DNA from: Liolophura sinensis
Taxonomy: Eukaryota > Mollusca > Polyplacophora > Chitonida > Chitonidae
Direction: 5' to 3'
Assembly (NCBI RefSeq): GCF_032854445.1
Contig: NC_088302.1
Location: 8,677,338 to 8,741,337, forward strand
Length of the DNA stretch: 64,000 bases
Shown here: piece after piece, positions 1 to 35,600 of the stretch
Layout: each line of letters begins with the position of its first letter
Numbering within the stretch: position 1 is the first letter of the stretch
Program-made: the position numbers and the translations under genes
The notes under the pieces: model-generated
What the model was told of the DNA's origin: nothing
Seen by the model: only the letters and a program-made list of their open reading frames with translations
Databases searched by the model: none

Positions 1-2513
1 TGTATTGTTGATTATTGTTTTATGCCCTTATAAAATGTACGAGTTACGTGCCAGTCTTCACGCTTGTACGTAGCTTTATGTCGGACGTACGTATGCTAAT
101 GTCGTTGTCCAAGCATCTCGGATTACCACCAGTGAAATGTATAAAATAATCTGGTCTTGTCTTAACTAAGGTAAATATAATCCCCATCGTTCTGCTCCCC
201 AGTGAATCTGTCCACGCTAAGGCCAGACCGAGGCCGCGTTAATGACTGTGTTTACCCCTGGCTGGTTTAGATGTGTTCCACTGTAATTAATATGGGCATA
301 TTCACGGCCCAATGCAATAAGTGATCGATATCCGTGTACACAAGCGACCCGCTGTAAAAGTTCTAACAATTCGATTAGAATTGTTCCATCAGATCCTGGT
401 AGATTTTCTGATCGAATTTTCAGCTATATGATTGATCAAATCTCCAAAAGAATGCTCAAGCAACTTGTTAATGGAGATATGAACATTTTTCTACCTGCAT
501 GGCCGGTCTAACGTTGCCTGGTGTCCAGGAAACACACACGTCATTTACAGCGCTGTACACGTAGGCGGGTATCTCAGGCGGCATTTGGAGGAATGTTTCC
601 AACTCGCTGCCTATATTTCTGTGTTTCGCATTCATCTGGCACAAAGTCACTAAATGATAAATCGTCACTCCGATGGCAATCCGCAGTACAACCTCACATC
701 CGCGCAAATCCATTGGTTATAAGGTCAAGCCGACGTATGATAAAACATAAATGGTTCATGAACCATTCATTCATTCAGGTTGCAATTGTCGTGAGATAGC
801 GCGAGATTATCGCCAAGGGAGAAACTACTGCTTCACTAAATGCTTTATGACCCTCTGATTTCCAAGAATCCAGGAGTCACCTTTACAGAGAGATCGCACG
901 AAAGTTTTCCTCCGTAACTAGCCCTAACGCAGGATAGAAATCTACATACAAAGTTTCGTGAAAGCAACGCCAGATCTGATCACGTAGATGTCAAAAACTT
1001 TTGACCGATATCAAGTTCTCACTTATTGCATTAAGTCAGACTGTGTATTGCATATATAGAACTGTTTACATACATATATGTATATGCACATCATATGAAC
1101 GTCGTGATTGTTGATTGGTTTGTTATCCTGCATTGGAATATGTGTATATTATTTATTCAGCATAACGAAGAATAAAGGAAATATATTGTCTAGTTTCTCG
1201 TCTAGTTTTGCTTTGTCACACAAATTAAAGTCATGCACATGTGTGTGTTATACAGATGTAGTCATATACCATTTCAGTGGAAACTAGAGCTAAGTCGCGT
1301 CTCGCTTCAACTATATACAAGGTTATCGGATAGATATTTGTTTATTTGATTAATGAATTTCGTCATAGGACAACGAGTATACGAAAATCCGGAATGGAGA
1401 ACCGCGCAATATCTGGTAAGAGATCTGATAAACGAACAAAGAACAGCACGGGTCCGAAGTAGTGCATGGAATCCAGATTAGAGAAATCCATCATCAAATG
1501 TATCTCGTGATGTATCCGACATCTGAAGCCAAACATGTGACCTTGGTTAATTGCAAGGTAATGAAGCCCAAAAACTATGAAAATTCATAAAGTTAGTAGT
1601 TGTTAGGGTTGGTTCAAATATGAATAATTATTTGCACGTAAAAAGATAAAGAAATTCTTATCAGAAGTACAATTATGTGATGTAGCTGTGAAAAAACGGA
1701 CGCGTATTGTATGGTAGGCAGATACAGAATGTGACTGTCTATATACGTGGACTGGTAAAAAAGGGTATTTTTTGTAGTTATAGATTTCAGAGTGAGAACG
1801 AAATCGGTAAGAGAAATTTAGCTTTCTCTATAATTTGTTTTAGTAGTTTGGTATTATCCCACCTCTCGTTCAGATGTAAGAGCGGTAAGGCACACGCTTT
1901 CAACAGTATTTGGCATGTTTGTGTTACAAAACAATTCGTTTTTTTTTACAGCCAAATACGTGATCCAGTTTTTCACAATTCCACTTCATTCCTGTATAAA
2001 TTATGAATGCAGCTCATTGCCGAAGCTGCTGGTGGCTGCGTTTGGTGTTTGTGTTGTTCAGCAATGTCTAATATAACATGTCAGATTGAAGCATCAATGA
2101 TGGAGATATGTGGGTTATTTCTGTAACGTCTGTAAAGAAGAATCACTCAGTCTCTTGCCGTGTTTAAAGGTGGCTTAAGCAGTAGGAAAAATGAAGCATT
2201 AAGCAGACGAATGATGGCGTTCTGTTCGGTATTAATAAATACAGTTTAACACGTGAGCAGAAGTAACTACGACCTTTAGATTTTATCAGACGTGTTGTTT
2301 GTCTAGCGCTTTAGCCTGACGCCTCGGCCTAGAAGCCATACACTCACTACTTTAGAGGGCATCTCGATTCAGTTGTAAGCATAGTTACGAAATCCAGAAT
2401 TCAACTGATTAATGTTTACACAGGAGAACTTGCCCAAAACATTTCCCCAGGACTTGTGTTAAACTGCACGTAATGTCAACTGTTTTCTTTTCATCAACGT
2501 GTCAATTCACTAA
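1..2513. other. Intergenic, no gene seen
   Basis: AT-rich unique sequence. Open frames are under 100 codons with no recognisable domain or splice-bounded exon. Confidence 0.6.
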
Positions 2514-2648
2514 TGATTTATTTATTTATTTCATTGGTGTGTTTGGCCGTACTCAAGAATATTTCGCTTATACGACGGCGAACAGCATTATGGTGGGAGG
2601 AAACCGAGCAGAGCCAGGGGGAAATCCACGACCATCCGCTGGCTGAGT
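2514..2648 (-). mobile_element. SINE, 3' part
   Basis: tttatttatttatttcattgg through tactcaagaatatttcgctt, gtgggaggaaaccgagcaga and cacgaccatccgctgg. The tRNA-like head is missing. Confidence 0.88.
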
Positions 2649-5600
2649 TCACAAATGGGTTAGCTAGATTCAAACACGTGAACTCATTGATTCAATGCAT
2701 GGTATTATATTTATACAGCAGGACCTTGAACTTCCTGCAGCCGGTTGTTCAAAAGTGTATTAGCTAATAAGGGGTATTAAGTCATATTATACATTTCCGA
2801 TTTTAACAAACCCATCAATCAATACAGTTGTACAGAGACCAAATGGAACAGCAACAGATTTAGTTCAAATTTAATACACTGTTACACAATAACTTTTGGG
2901 CCAAGTGAATAACTGGAGACTTGTTTTAAAGTTAAATCTAGTCTTAGGTCTTATACTTGAAACAGACCTGCCCCCTACTCTAGGGAGTAAAAACAAATAC
3001 AAATTATGAGAGAAAAATCTCATGTCACTTATCGCTTTGTGACAAAAACCTATCCTGTATCCTGAATAAGTGTTATTTCTCCAAATCTAAGGCCTCTGTC
3101 CATACTACATACCTGTGCTCGGAAGGCTGAAAAGAAACATTTTTTGCTGTCAGGTGTGTTTTGTTGGATATGGTAGAGTATATGAAACAGGTGAACATGT
3201 TATCTTTCCTGGCACGTCAGCATTAACCAAGCGCCATTCGAGAGAGACCCCCACACATATATATCTAGAACAACAAAACCTTGAAATAATCCGTACCAAA
3301 GATTATCTTTCGGTGACATGAAGCGCGTGGGAGTGCCGATGTACAGGGCGCTGACCGACACCCACAGTCAGAAGGGGACCGGACAGTATGGAGCGGTATT
3401 TCTGGTAGCAAGAGGCTGAATGAATTGCCTAATGCGTACATAAAAAGTGCATAGAGAAGCTGGTCCTACCATCAGATTTCAGATTAATTGGCCTCCAACT
3501 CATTCCATCGACACGGGCTCTTGTCAGGAACCAAAATCGTTATATTGACAAAAATCAAACACGCTTGCGAGAAGCTTAAGCCTGTTTGTCTGTTTATCGG
3601 TTTGCCTTCGTTTGGAAGGAGTGAACGTCGGCATCCAGACTCCCGCGTATAATTTGCATGTGAACGAGAAGCAAAGACTGGAAGTGTTCTAATCAGTTAA
3701 CAGTTATAAATATTGCATACAGAAGTGCGCTTTCTTGATTGTGCAAGAAAAGGAGTGGTAAGAAAATTGCCAGTCATTACTCGAAACACCTTTTTCTTGA
3801 ACAATGAATTTCTGGAAATCTACGAATTTTTTTCTCCACGTGGTGCGCAAGTGAGAACGTCACAAGTAAGGAAACTTCGTGAGTTACTTACCAAAGGTTA
3901 ACTTTCTACCCCGTTTAACACTGACCACCATCGTTTAAGTAAGCAATTCTTGGGAATGACGCTAAACATCACATAGGCAAATAGATAAATAAATAAATCA
4001 ATAAAATAATATGTTGCTAGTATCTCGACCATCTGTGTATCAACAATACTACCTGAACAATTGGGGAATGCTGAAAGACATTTACACTCGTATAAATAAG
4101 CCCGAACAAGGTTATGAACGGCTGAAGTCCGTAGTGGACTTGTCCACCTAAATAATTAGTGAAATATGCAAATCACAGTTAAGACCGTCAACTGGTAAAA
4201 CAGCAGTCCAAAGTCAAACACCAAAAAGACCTGAAATTCACCGGAATACATCAAGGTTACATCAAAATTCAAAACTTTTCGACCAATAGCGCGAGCCTCT
4301 GAAGTTGTTAATGGATTTTAATATCTTCTTCAAACTTTATACAACTAGTATCAATTTACATGCATATCAAATTTCAAAAGGATCTGTCCATTGATCCTTA
4401 AAGACAAAGATATATAAAAATTGTGCTCGAATTCCAATATGGACGTGAAAGTAAAAGATCTAGAAAAACAAATTTCTATTCAGCATTCCGGTAAAATGTT
4501 GCTGCTGAACTTCAAACATCTGTGATTTGCGGTTTTCTAGTATGACGACAAATAGCACTGTGTCTGAGAAGAATTTTTTTAATTGTAACAGCAAAAGAAC
4601 GACACCCTGGAGCCTGATTATGACTGGTATGTTCGGCAAACTTCAAGAAACTCTAAATCAATGTGTTTGATAGTAAATCCATAATTTATGATGTTAACTG
4701 AAATCTTCGATCTTTGCACAAGGTGTATCATATGCAACTTGTAGTGATATGTATACGCCATATGCATGGCTCTAAAGTAACACGTGCCTATACGGTAAAA
4801 TTTGTGGGGAAACTGGTATTTATTTATTTAATTGGTGTTTTACGCCTTACTCAAGAATATTTCACTTATACGACGGCGACCAACATTATGGTGGAGACCG
4901 GGGGAAAACAACGACCATCCAGGTAGCTGGAAGACCTTTCCACTTACGGACAGAATGGTAACGTAGTACCCATATATTACATGAGAGCAATGGTCAAATA
5001 TCTGGCTTGGATCCTAGTCGCCATCGCATGGGAAAAGGTAACGAAGGCTATGGTTAAGTCGACAGTTGACTTCAACCCACGTGTTTTCTAGTGTGACAAC
5101 CACCAGTAAATGATCATGTCTACATGTATTAGGGAAATGCTTGGGATATGATACCCTACTTGATTTGCGCTATCGATGTCCTTCAATCAGAGTTCCTTAA
5201 CGTCAATCACAGCCTAAAATCTTGCCCAGAAATCAAGGTCACTGCCTACTTAGACGGTTAGTTCCAAGAGACAGAAGCTACCCAAATCATCTGAGAAGGT
5301 CCATGCCACAGACTTTTGGCCCCAAAATCATATGAAATCAAAACGCGTTTTTGATTTCCTACAAAATATTGACTGCCAAGAGGGCGTGTAGGAATTGCGA
5401 CAAAATCGCCCGTTCATTATACTTTCCCCACCTAATCTGTCTATTTTGGGTCGCGTAATTTTTTCTTCATACCTTAAAAGCCGTTAAACTGGAAGGTCTT
5501 AAAGAGTGAAAAAAAAACCGTTGAGTTAATGAGAAATTTGAGAAATTGTCAAATCGAAAGCTGACGTACCTTCTGCATTTAAAGATATGTTTGCTGTTAT

Positions 5601-6017
5601 TTCTACGGTATCATTTGGAGGATTCACACATCTATTTCATTGTACATGCAATGTAATGCCGCTTTAAATTTTTTTTCAGTGGGACGATTTTCAAGTTGAG
5701 GGTGGAGGAAACCGCCGCCGGTCGAGGCCATTTGTTCCCTAAAAGGCAATGCTGTTTATTGTAGAACTGGACCCGCACACCGAGAACAAGCACACCTTGT
5801 TTTTCTGTTCCAAGTTCCACATTTGTAGCACATATCACCATGCTTGTAATAAATAATCAATAAACACGTGGCTTCACAAATATTTAAACCGTGTTTTTCG
5901 ACAACGTTTATTACGTTTACATGGAGATTCTGATGCATTTGTTACTTCTATATCTGAAACAATCGACCGTGTGTGAAAATGAGCCGTCAATGGCTACATA
6001 GTACTCTCAAAATAAAT
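2649..6017. other. Intergenic, no gene seen
   Basis: Apart from the SINE at 4818-4952 it is unique AT-rich DNA; gggtggaggaaaccgccg at 5699 is a possible SINE-body relic. Confidence 0.55.
4818..4952 (-). mobile_element. SINE, 3' part with internal deletion
   Basis: Tail and body (ttacgccttactcaagaata) to ccacttacggacag. About 17 bp around the gaggaaaccgggc segment are missing. Confidence 0.85.
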
Positions 6018-6190
6018 ATATGTTAAATTTAACAGAAAGTCTGTTGTATAGTGACGCAAGAATGTATTCTGTCAAGTATAATATACATATGCCATTACTT
6101 CAACATAAAGATTTCATTAGACTAACTGGATATTATATTAAATGCGACACAGTATTATGTTTTAATAACAGAATAAATTCTAGCCTGACT
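6018..6190. repeat. Dispersed palindromic repeat, copy 1
   Basis: ttaaatttaacagaaagtct, aatgtattctgtcaagtata, cttcaacataaagattt and attagactaactggatatta. It aligns in order with 56620-56815. Confidence 0.7.
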
Positions 6191-6485
6191 TCAACAACAG
6201 ATTAATTTTTAGTGGAAGTTTTAGACAGAACTGGCTACCTTATACAACTATACCTTGACTACTGATATGGTTGGCACAAATCATTGGTAACGTGGCGGCA
6301 CTCTTTCCGGTTTGACACAATTACATATGACTTTTTAAAGGTTATCACTTCAAAGACTGGATAGTAAAAGGAACTGATCTTGTACCCTGACATTTTTGCC
6401 GCGAAAGCAGAGGCGTTATTTGAGCGCATGAATCAAGTGAGGACACTACCAAACCCTGCCTATCCCGTCTTTCTTGACATGATGA

Positions 6486-6735
6486 GTTGATTGATTGATC
6501 ACTGTTAAACGCCACGCACAAGGACTTTTCACTTATATGACAGCGGGCAAGCATCTGGGTAAAGGACACCTGAGTGCCTGGCGTGAACAACCCACCTTCA
6601 CCAGGTATCTGACAAATATCTGGATTTAAAGCCGTTCCGAACTCACGAAGCCGGATTCGAACATACGACCACATTGGTGAAGGACTGGTGGTTACAGTGC
6701 ACCAGCGCTTTAACAATCTGAGCCAGCGAGGCCCA
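6486..6735 (-). mobile_element. Different tRNA-derived SINE with intact promoter boxes
   Basis: On the minus strand it starts tgggcctcgctggctcagat (A box) and has gttcgaatccgg (B box, complement at 6651-6662). A diverged body follows, ending in tcaatcaatcaa. The body differs from the main family although the head is related. Confidence 0.8.
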
Positions 6736-9530
6736 CTTCTTTAAATCAACCCCAGATTTCATCATTTGTAGGTTTAACATACAAACTCTGACAATATACC
6801 AATATACTGTTAACAATAACACACGGAGTACCACAAGTGACAAAAGTCATGCTTTTTATACTGGATTATATTTTATACCGGTACATAAAGACATCTTCAT
6901 TATGTACAAATTTATATTACAATCGACTAAATAAGGGATAACCATACAATATTGGACTTGTATATATACCTTTCTATTGACAGTAGCGGATCAGTCAGTA
7001 AACTTTCGACCGTAAACAGCAAAATAAAATGCACCTGTAACGCAGCAATCTTTTGTACACCAACAGTCCGGTCACTTTGAAATAAAACCTGTCCTCATGA
7101 TTTCACATAATGCAATTAATAAGGTATAACATTTCTGTCAAGAGCATTTACCATATAACAGTAACTCCTTCTCAAAGAATAAATATATTCCCTGTGATGA
7201 CTTCAACACATTACACTAAAAAAACTAATCTTTTAAATTGACTATAGAGTTTTCTGGGTGATGACAGAATAGATTGTCATTGCTACAAACTATTCTGTTA
7301 GATATGACATACACGTTCATACTCAGTTATTCCAACAGAACCGCGTCCATTGTTGAAATAGGGTATTACCTGGTCCAAAATAATATTAAACAGCGGTAAT
7401 ATTGTGTTTTCCAGCATCGCACAGAAAACAAGGTTATATTGAATTAAGAGTTAAGTTTTAAAGTGTGTAGAGACATTACACGATCAAAGTGCAGTTCGAT
7501 ATTCTTGTAAACACGATTCTTCATTCGTTAAACTGTTAGTCATCCTCTTTACCCTGAGGTCAAACTGCAGGCTAGCTGATCTGACAACACAACAGACTGA
7601 TAGCGTTCTTTGCCGCAATCATTGGGCTTTTAGCTTGTTAAGGGACCTGCACTGACATGCTCTGGAACAAATAGGTGACCTTAGGTTTACAGAACACTGG
7701 GTGTGGTTGACATAATGGTTCTTCAACTGTCTGACAGTACGCCATGGCGTTATGATGGCTCTTACTGAGTACGAATGAAACGATTGGAGTTTCAGGAGCC
7801 CACAGCCATACGGTCGCGAGATTCTATTCAGAGACTTGGTGCGTGCTGAGATCACTCAGTCGAGAGTGGTACTATAGTCTTGTCCCAATGACACCGTAAC
7901 TGTGAAGAACTGGCTGACACGAAGCTTCGTTACCCGTCAGCGAATCACAAGTGTCTCCTGTCACAGCCTGGAAGCCGTATTTATAACGACGAAGTCACCA
8001 ACCTAGACATAGAATCGATCCTCACTTGCCTTAAGACCGGAAGTAAAGCGTAGATGGACATAAACCCCTGTCAGCAAACAGTGGCGTGGATGACGAAGTA
8101 CTCATTAGGGAAGATGGTCTAAGGAGCTCAGGAGATTGCCAGAAGTGCACACCGACGGCTTCTCACAAATGATTCCCACACGTTTATAGAATGTTGTTTG
8201 ATTAGATGGAGGTAAACACTCAACGGTTCGCCCATTACCAAGGAACACCTTTATACCTTTGCACACTTTCCAGATGACCTACGTGCTACTGCGTACATAC
8301 TCGCTATACCATGGTATTCTCGTTAAACGCCATTCTGACACAGTGACGTCACAGAGAATGTGATTATTGTGTATCCAACATCTGATATGACGTATTCGCA
8401 ACTGTACACGATTGGTCAATTGGGGTTTTGATGGACACTTGGTGCCGGTTTAATCCACACCGGTTTCCATTAGTTCACTGGTAAACTTTCATTGATTCTC
8501 TTCTAATTATACTTAATACTATTTGCAAGTTTCCAAGTATCTTGAGAGAAAACAAGCAAGCTCTTCAGCTTGGAACAATTAAGTGTCCTTTCCTATCAAT
8601 GTCACTGTGACCTACTGCATTTACCCTTGACATTCCCACCCCAAAAAATGCATTTTTTTCAGGCAAATAAAAATAATAAAATAATACTTTTGGTGTTGAA
8701 ACTTCGTTCCAAACAAACCTCAGAGCACCTAGAACTCTCAGAATCAAGCAAAATGAGTAATTTAGTGATGGATGAAGGTTTCGGTCAAATAAAAATTATG
8801 ATACATCATGATTACAACATGCAAGTTTACCAAACACTTTCCAGTATCACCATAATTTAACAAAACAAAGTGAAATTCCATTCACTTCTTTTTCAGCCTG
8901 AATCACAAGAAAATAGATTGATTGACTGATTAATGAACACAGTAGTCAAAAATCTGTCAGTTCACTGGAGAAGGAAACTGCAGCACCCTCAGAGAACCAC
9001 TAGCCTCTGGCAAATCACAAATGAACTTCCCCACACCTATTCTGACACATTCTGTATAAGAGTTAAGTTGCCTAATATCATTTCATTTTGCTTAATTTTG
9101 ATCTGCCTCTGAGGAGGCAATCTGCAGTTACCCAATATAACTCGCAGAAAAAATTAATTTTGCGTACAAATTTTTCTAATAATGTTCTTACAATAAGTTT
9201 CCCCTATTTCCATATAAATCTCCAAAGAAAAATGTAATGCAACTTACATGCATTCATCCATCAAAATTTTAACAGGACTGACAACTCTCATTTGCCCCCA
9301 TACCCCACTCCCCTCACCAAACTGCAATCAATGCAAGTCTTGAAAAACTTTCCACATTGAAAACTCAACTACACTACCTGACTTCAGAATTGTAAATCGT
9401 GAAAACATCGAGGCATATTGCCTTCCGGACAGTTTCTTCATAGATCTTAACACAAAAACTGTTCTAGTGTTCAAGAAAGTCAGCTGAACCCAGAGTGAAC
9501 TATTACAGCAGAAATCTGTCCAAGTTGTTG
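6736..9530. other. LONP1 3' flank, no gene seen
   Basis: Includes the LONP1 3' UTR next to 9530 (end not located) and the decayed repeat at 7240-7350. Confidence 0.55.
7240..7350. repeat. Dispersed palindromic repeat, copy 2 (decayed)
   Basis: aaactattctgttagatatg and ttattccaacagaacc recall the central part of the copies at 6018 and 56620. Confidence 0.45.
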
Positions 9531-30960
<21,430 letters not shown>

Positions 30961-31817
30961 GTTTCCAATGTTCCCGATTACCTCCCTTCGCACAAAAGCG
31001 CGTATATTGTACAAAAATCTACCCTCACCCACTGTACAAAGGTGTTGATGTTTATACTTCGTATTGAATCCAAAGTCATTTATAAAATTAAGCCATAAGC
31101 TAATATGAGTGCAAGGTTTTCATTCTTAAAATCTTCATTTTAGGGGTATTTAACGAACATAGGGAAAAGATTTTTTTACTCTGTCCGGCAGAGATTTAAA
31201 TTGTGGTGATGATATTTGTCTGGCCCCCTGGTGGCGGTGTTCAACTCATTCGCGCTACAACAACAGTAAGGTGAGGATTGACGTCCCACAGTGAGCTACA
31301 TGTAGTTATGATGTCTAAAGTTACACACAAGGGCATGTCACCCATTTCATCACCACAGTTGTTAAATCTTTACTAGAGTATGGTATCAGACTTCAGACAT
31401 TCGTATTTGTGATGAATGCAAGTGCAAATATCCGTGTTGCGTGTAAACTTTAGTGAATGGTATCTTAGGAAGTTCTAGGCTTCACTCACTCAGCTAACAA
31501 TATTTCCTGTTAGCCTGACTTCAGTTAAATTTATTTAACATATCATTGTGGCTTATAACATCCCATTATCTTGCGTAATGTTGACAATACTTTCATGAAA
31601 CAATAAATAAACATGTAGCAAATTATACGTGAACTGAAACTGTGAATTTAAAACTTTTGCAACTTGGGGTTGCACTTGTGAAAATTAAAAACCCCAAGCA
31701 CGGTGTGCAAGTGGGATTTGATTTTCACTTGAACAGTAATTATGTTGTACCGCTTACCCAAGTAGTAAGTTAAGTAGAAATTACTTAACTTATAGGACAG
31801 TAGTAAAGTTAGGTAGA

Positions 31818-32053
31818 GGGGCCTCCATGACCTGTAGTGCAGCACAATGCATTCCCTGGGAGCTTCACACCTATGAGGTGGCTCTGAAAGTTCAGCTTGT
31901 ACTGGCCTCCCCTCTGGTCACACATGTGGAGGCCTGCCAGCAACCTGCAGATGTTTTCCTCAGGACTCAGTCCAGTTTCCTCTCACCATTATGCTGGCTG
32001 CAGTCATAGTCTATTCTTGAGTATGATGTAAAATACCAATTAAAGTAATAAAT
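31818..32053 (+). mobile_element. Decayed SINE in the LONP1-AGGF1 intergenic region
   Basis: ggggcctccatgacctgtag at the head, gcctgccagcaacctgcaga and tctcaccattatgctggctg in the body, and taccaattaaagtaataaat at the tail. Many substitutions suggest an old copy. Confidence 0.75.
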
Positions 32054-32250
32054 CAGTTGGGTAGAAAAGATGGTAATAAGAAAGCGCAAATAACTTTATC
32101 CATTGCTCCTGTGCAGACCACTGCAGAAGCACAGGGGGTATACTGTACTAAAAAATTAAAATATTTAACTTTAAAACAATTCTTTTTTCTTTGTTTTTTG
32201 GTGGATAGCTATTTCCTTATTCTTGCAGACGTCCACTGTTGAGCGCTGAC

Positions 32251-32268
32251 ATGAATTTCATTCAGTAG
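32251..32268 (+). promoter_or_regulatory. Minimal upstream ORF in the AGGF1 leader
   Basis: ATGAATTTCATTCAGTAG is a five-codon ORF with its stop 16 nt before the AGGF1 start codon and in a different frame. It lies in the predicted 5' UTR and could reduce main-frame initiation. It depends on the acceptor at 32228 being used. Confidence 0.4.
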
Positions 32269-32284
32269 CGTTGAAGAAACCAAG

Positions 32285-32624
32285 ATGATTTCTGACAGTC
32301 CCACCCAACAAGTTGAAGCAACCAAAGAAGACGTTCAATCAGGCCATGACTCCATTTCAAAAGCCAGTATTTCTGACATGGAGAGTCATGTTGCTCAACT
32401 AACTAAAGAGCTCGCTGACGTAAGAAAACAGCTAAGATCAGCTTTAAAACGAGCTGAGAAGGCAGAGCGTCAGTATGGGCGAACCCTGAGTTACAATGAT
32501 GATCTGCGCAAACAGGTAGATGATCTAAGTCGAGAACTTCACCAGTACAAGAACAGAGGTCCCACCAACACCCACCAGGCCACACAGACTGTAGACTATC
32601 AGGATCAACACTGGGGCACATCAG
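32285..32624 (+). CDS. AGGF1: AGGF1 coding exon 1 (residues 1-114)
   Basis: ATG with A at -3. Encodes a heptad-like helix, SHVAQLTKELADVRKQLRSA and LSYNDDLRKQVDDLSREL, then HQATQTVDYQDQHWG, collinear with human DVEVQTENHAPW. Donor TCAG|GTGAGG, phase 1. Confidence 0.92.
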
Positions 32625-35600
32625 GTGAGGAAATATGTGTTTCTTCTTAACTTTATTTTACTTGTCTCGGAAAAAAGCTTCACGGCTTTCTCCACCAACA
32701 TACTTATATACCCGAGAGCTGTTATTGACAGTCATAAAACAGTAATCAAGGAATGTAAATTAATAAAATGCATGCTGTTGTTTTAGGCAAGTTGAATTGA
32801 CCTCACCCTGCAGGTATACTCAAACACTTTGAAAAAGCATTAATGACATACAATCATTCGAACTGATTGAAGGAAAACTGTAACTTGCTCAGACCAGAAC
32901 CTGTCTTTACTATTCTCAGATGTTATGTTTGTCTCAATATTTGTTTTTGGCTTGAATTAAACAAAAATTCCAGCGTCTTTCATGTTGTGCATTTTCAAGG
33001 TGTAACACTATATTAAATTATTTTTTGTATTTTAATATTAAAGTGAAACTCAGTAATAACTGAAACTAAGAATATGCACTGGCCATATGTATGGAAACGA
33101 GGGGAGCAAACAGCAGTGATATATGTACTTGGTTATACTCTGATGTGAAGGATATGTCTACCTTCCTCTATAGGGACGGCATTATCTTACAGCGGCTCAG
33201 AAGTTGCAGGAGCAACCAATGGTCAAGATGGATCACTGAATCTTTCAACTGGAAAGGTTTGTCTTACTTGGCTACTCACTGCATATTTTACCTCTGTGTA
33301 AAAGTGTACGTGAGACTTGCTGCCACACAAAGTATAAAGGTAACATTTCAAAGTCTTATTAGGGGACCTTGTAAAACACACTTATCAAACAGATTTGCTG
33401 GCAAGAAGAAAAACCAGTGTTCAAATCACTACTGAACAAGTTTGTTAGGGAGATAAGTTACAGAATAATTGCAAAGTTTCTGTCAGGATTTTTGTCTGCT
33501 GTCACAAAAATTGTTCTGTTCTCAGGTGTGAAATTTCAAAATAGAAACATTGAGTTTTCACAGAAAAATCTTTGCCAGAAGCACTTCCTATTCAGAGTTT
33601 GTTTTTTTAGTTCAACTATACAGTACATTTTATCACTTGACTCAATATTCCACATCAGCAGCTTGAAGTAAATGATTTTATTTGACATTTCAGGTTGACT
33701 TAACAACTGAAGATTCTGGCACATCATTGGCTGAATGTCTACGGGCCACAGCAGAGGCTGCTCTTCAGGACACAGGTTTTGTTTATGACGAAAACACAGG
33801 GATGTATTATGACTCCATATCAGGCTACTTCTATGACAATGTAAGTCCACTTTATTTATCCCTGATGTCACTACAAGACCTTTAAGACCTGATGCAATTT
33901 TTTATACCTGATGCCATTTTTACACACTCAACAAAAATATAAATGCACAACCAAAAATGCTATATTAAAATGACCGTTCATGACTCATGCCCACAAAAAT
34001 TATTTATTTGTATATTGATTGATTTGTTTTCCCCAAGTCAAGTGACTGAACTGAAGTGGAAATTGAAGCCACAATTGATAATGAATACTTACCCTAATTG
34101 TTGAGTTAACACATTATTTAATATTGAGAGAAAATAATATAAAAATTGCTTCGTGGGTTTATATTTTTGTTGAGTACATAATGGAAGTGTCAGTCTGCCC
34201 ATTTTAACATGCAGTGGTATTTAATACTAATACTGAAACTTATTTCAACAGGATAAAATTAATCTTCTGAACTGTCTTCTTGGTTGGGCTTGGTTGTCAA
34301 GTATAGAAAAAAATAATGATATTTAATTCATTACTGCCAGAAAGTTAAAAGGCATGCGAATAACTAACCATAATGTAAAGCAGCGACATCATGTTGTATT
34401 GGAGCGTCACTTTGTTGTCATAATGATGTAACTTGGATTGTGTGTATTACATTTGTTGAATGCCATTAGTACACTGCACATGTATAGTGATACTATAAGT
34501 ATGCTACCCTAGTGTGTATTTATTTAAGCCCAAATTCACACCAAGCGTTATCATGAAAACATTATTTTCATTCCATTAGTGGTGAAAGCATTTGTAGCAT
34601 CATGATGTCAGAGAAAGTTTGAACAGAATGTACGTAACATCAAGTTTACCTGCATGCAACAGTCCTATTAAAATATAATGGGTCAAATGTGTATTCTTGA
34701 GTGACGGTATGGAAAGGTCGGTAGATGTCTTAAGAGCTTTATTATCAGAGGCAGTATTAGAGATAGCCACTGTACTCATTCAGATTGATTGAGCCACAGA
34801 TAGTGGCCAGAGCACAGTTGAACAAGTCACATGTACATGTATTTGGCATGATTCTCTTAATAGTCTATAGCTCAGGGGTAAATATGAACTCTTAAAAACA
34901 GACATTAAATTCGTTGTCTATGATATCTGTCTTGATTTCTCATTTTTTGCAGGAGAACTCTCTGTACTTTGACCCACCATCAGGGACTTACTTTTATTAC
35001 GACGAAGCTTCAGCAGAATATAAATTCCACTCCCAGGTTGATATGTCAGCATACTATGCAAGCCAATCAAACGATACCTCAGGTTTCTATGACAACTCAG
35101 CAACAGGGTACACACATGGTCACCAGTCCCAAGAAACAGGCAAGGGAAGTAAAGGTGTCAAGAAAAAACACAAAGATCGTTCTGACAGAGAAGGGAAAAA
35201 GGCAAGTAAAATATGTGTACTATACTTTATCTTGTCATGTCTAACCCTCTAGGAAATCTCTCACACTGACTGTACTTATCAGCCATCAAGAGTGATTAAG
35301 AATCTTGTGTAAACAGAACTGTGAAGAAGTTCATGAAACAACAACATGAAACCAGGTATCAATTGAAGGATGACATTAAATTCCACTAATAGTATGGTAA
35401 AATGAGCTGAAATTTGTCCAATGACTAAGTTACACATTTTGCCTAATGATGAAATTTCTAAGCTTGTTAGGTTTGTTTAAAAGATTAGGTAATATCCTAA
35501 CAACTGTAAAAATATATGGTGAAGTGCCAAAAGTAATACTTTGTTACATTTATTTTCTTTTAATAATGGAATTTTGCATGTGGCAGAGGGTGGGGGAATT

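Larger units (their letters stand above)
30961..32284. promoter_or_regulatory. Head-to-head intergenic region, candidate bidirectional promoter with AGGF1 5' leader
   Basis: The LONP1 and AGGF1 start codons diverge 1,325 bp apart. An acceptor-like TTCTTGCAG ends at 32228, so 32229-32284 is probably the coding exon's 5' UTR. A possible noncoding first-exon donor is AGTAAG|GTGAGG near 31270. The region also holds a perfect 11-bp inverted repeat (31766-31776 with 31782-31792) and a decayed SINE. No TATA box was identified. The promoter call is inferred from geometry. Confidence 0.4.

Noticed and set aside
2513-2767. 84-codon ORF (RRRTALWWEETEQ)
   Set aside because: A SINE translation; similar peptides recur at most SINE copies.
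6640-6735. tRNA gene
   Set aside because: A and B boxes are present but there is no complete cloverleaf, and a SINE body follows.
30961-31032. N-terminal extension of LONP1 by 24 residues
   Set aside because: The extension would start at GTG. The first in-frame ATG is 30960 and gives a good presequence.
33091-33435. 114-codon ORF across AGGF1 exon 2
   Set aside because: It uses the wrong frame of a real exon and runs through intron sequence.
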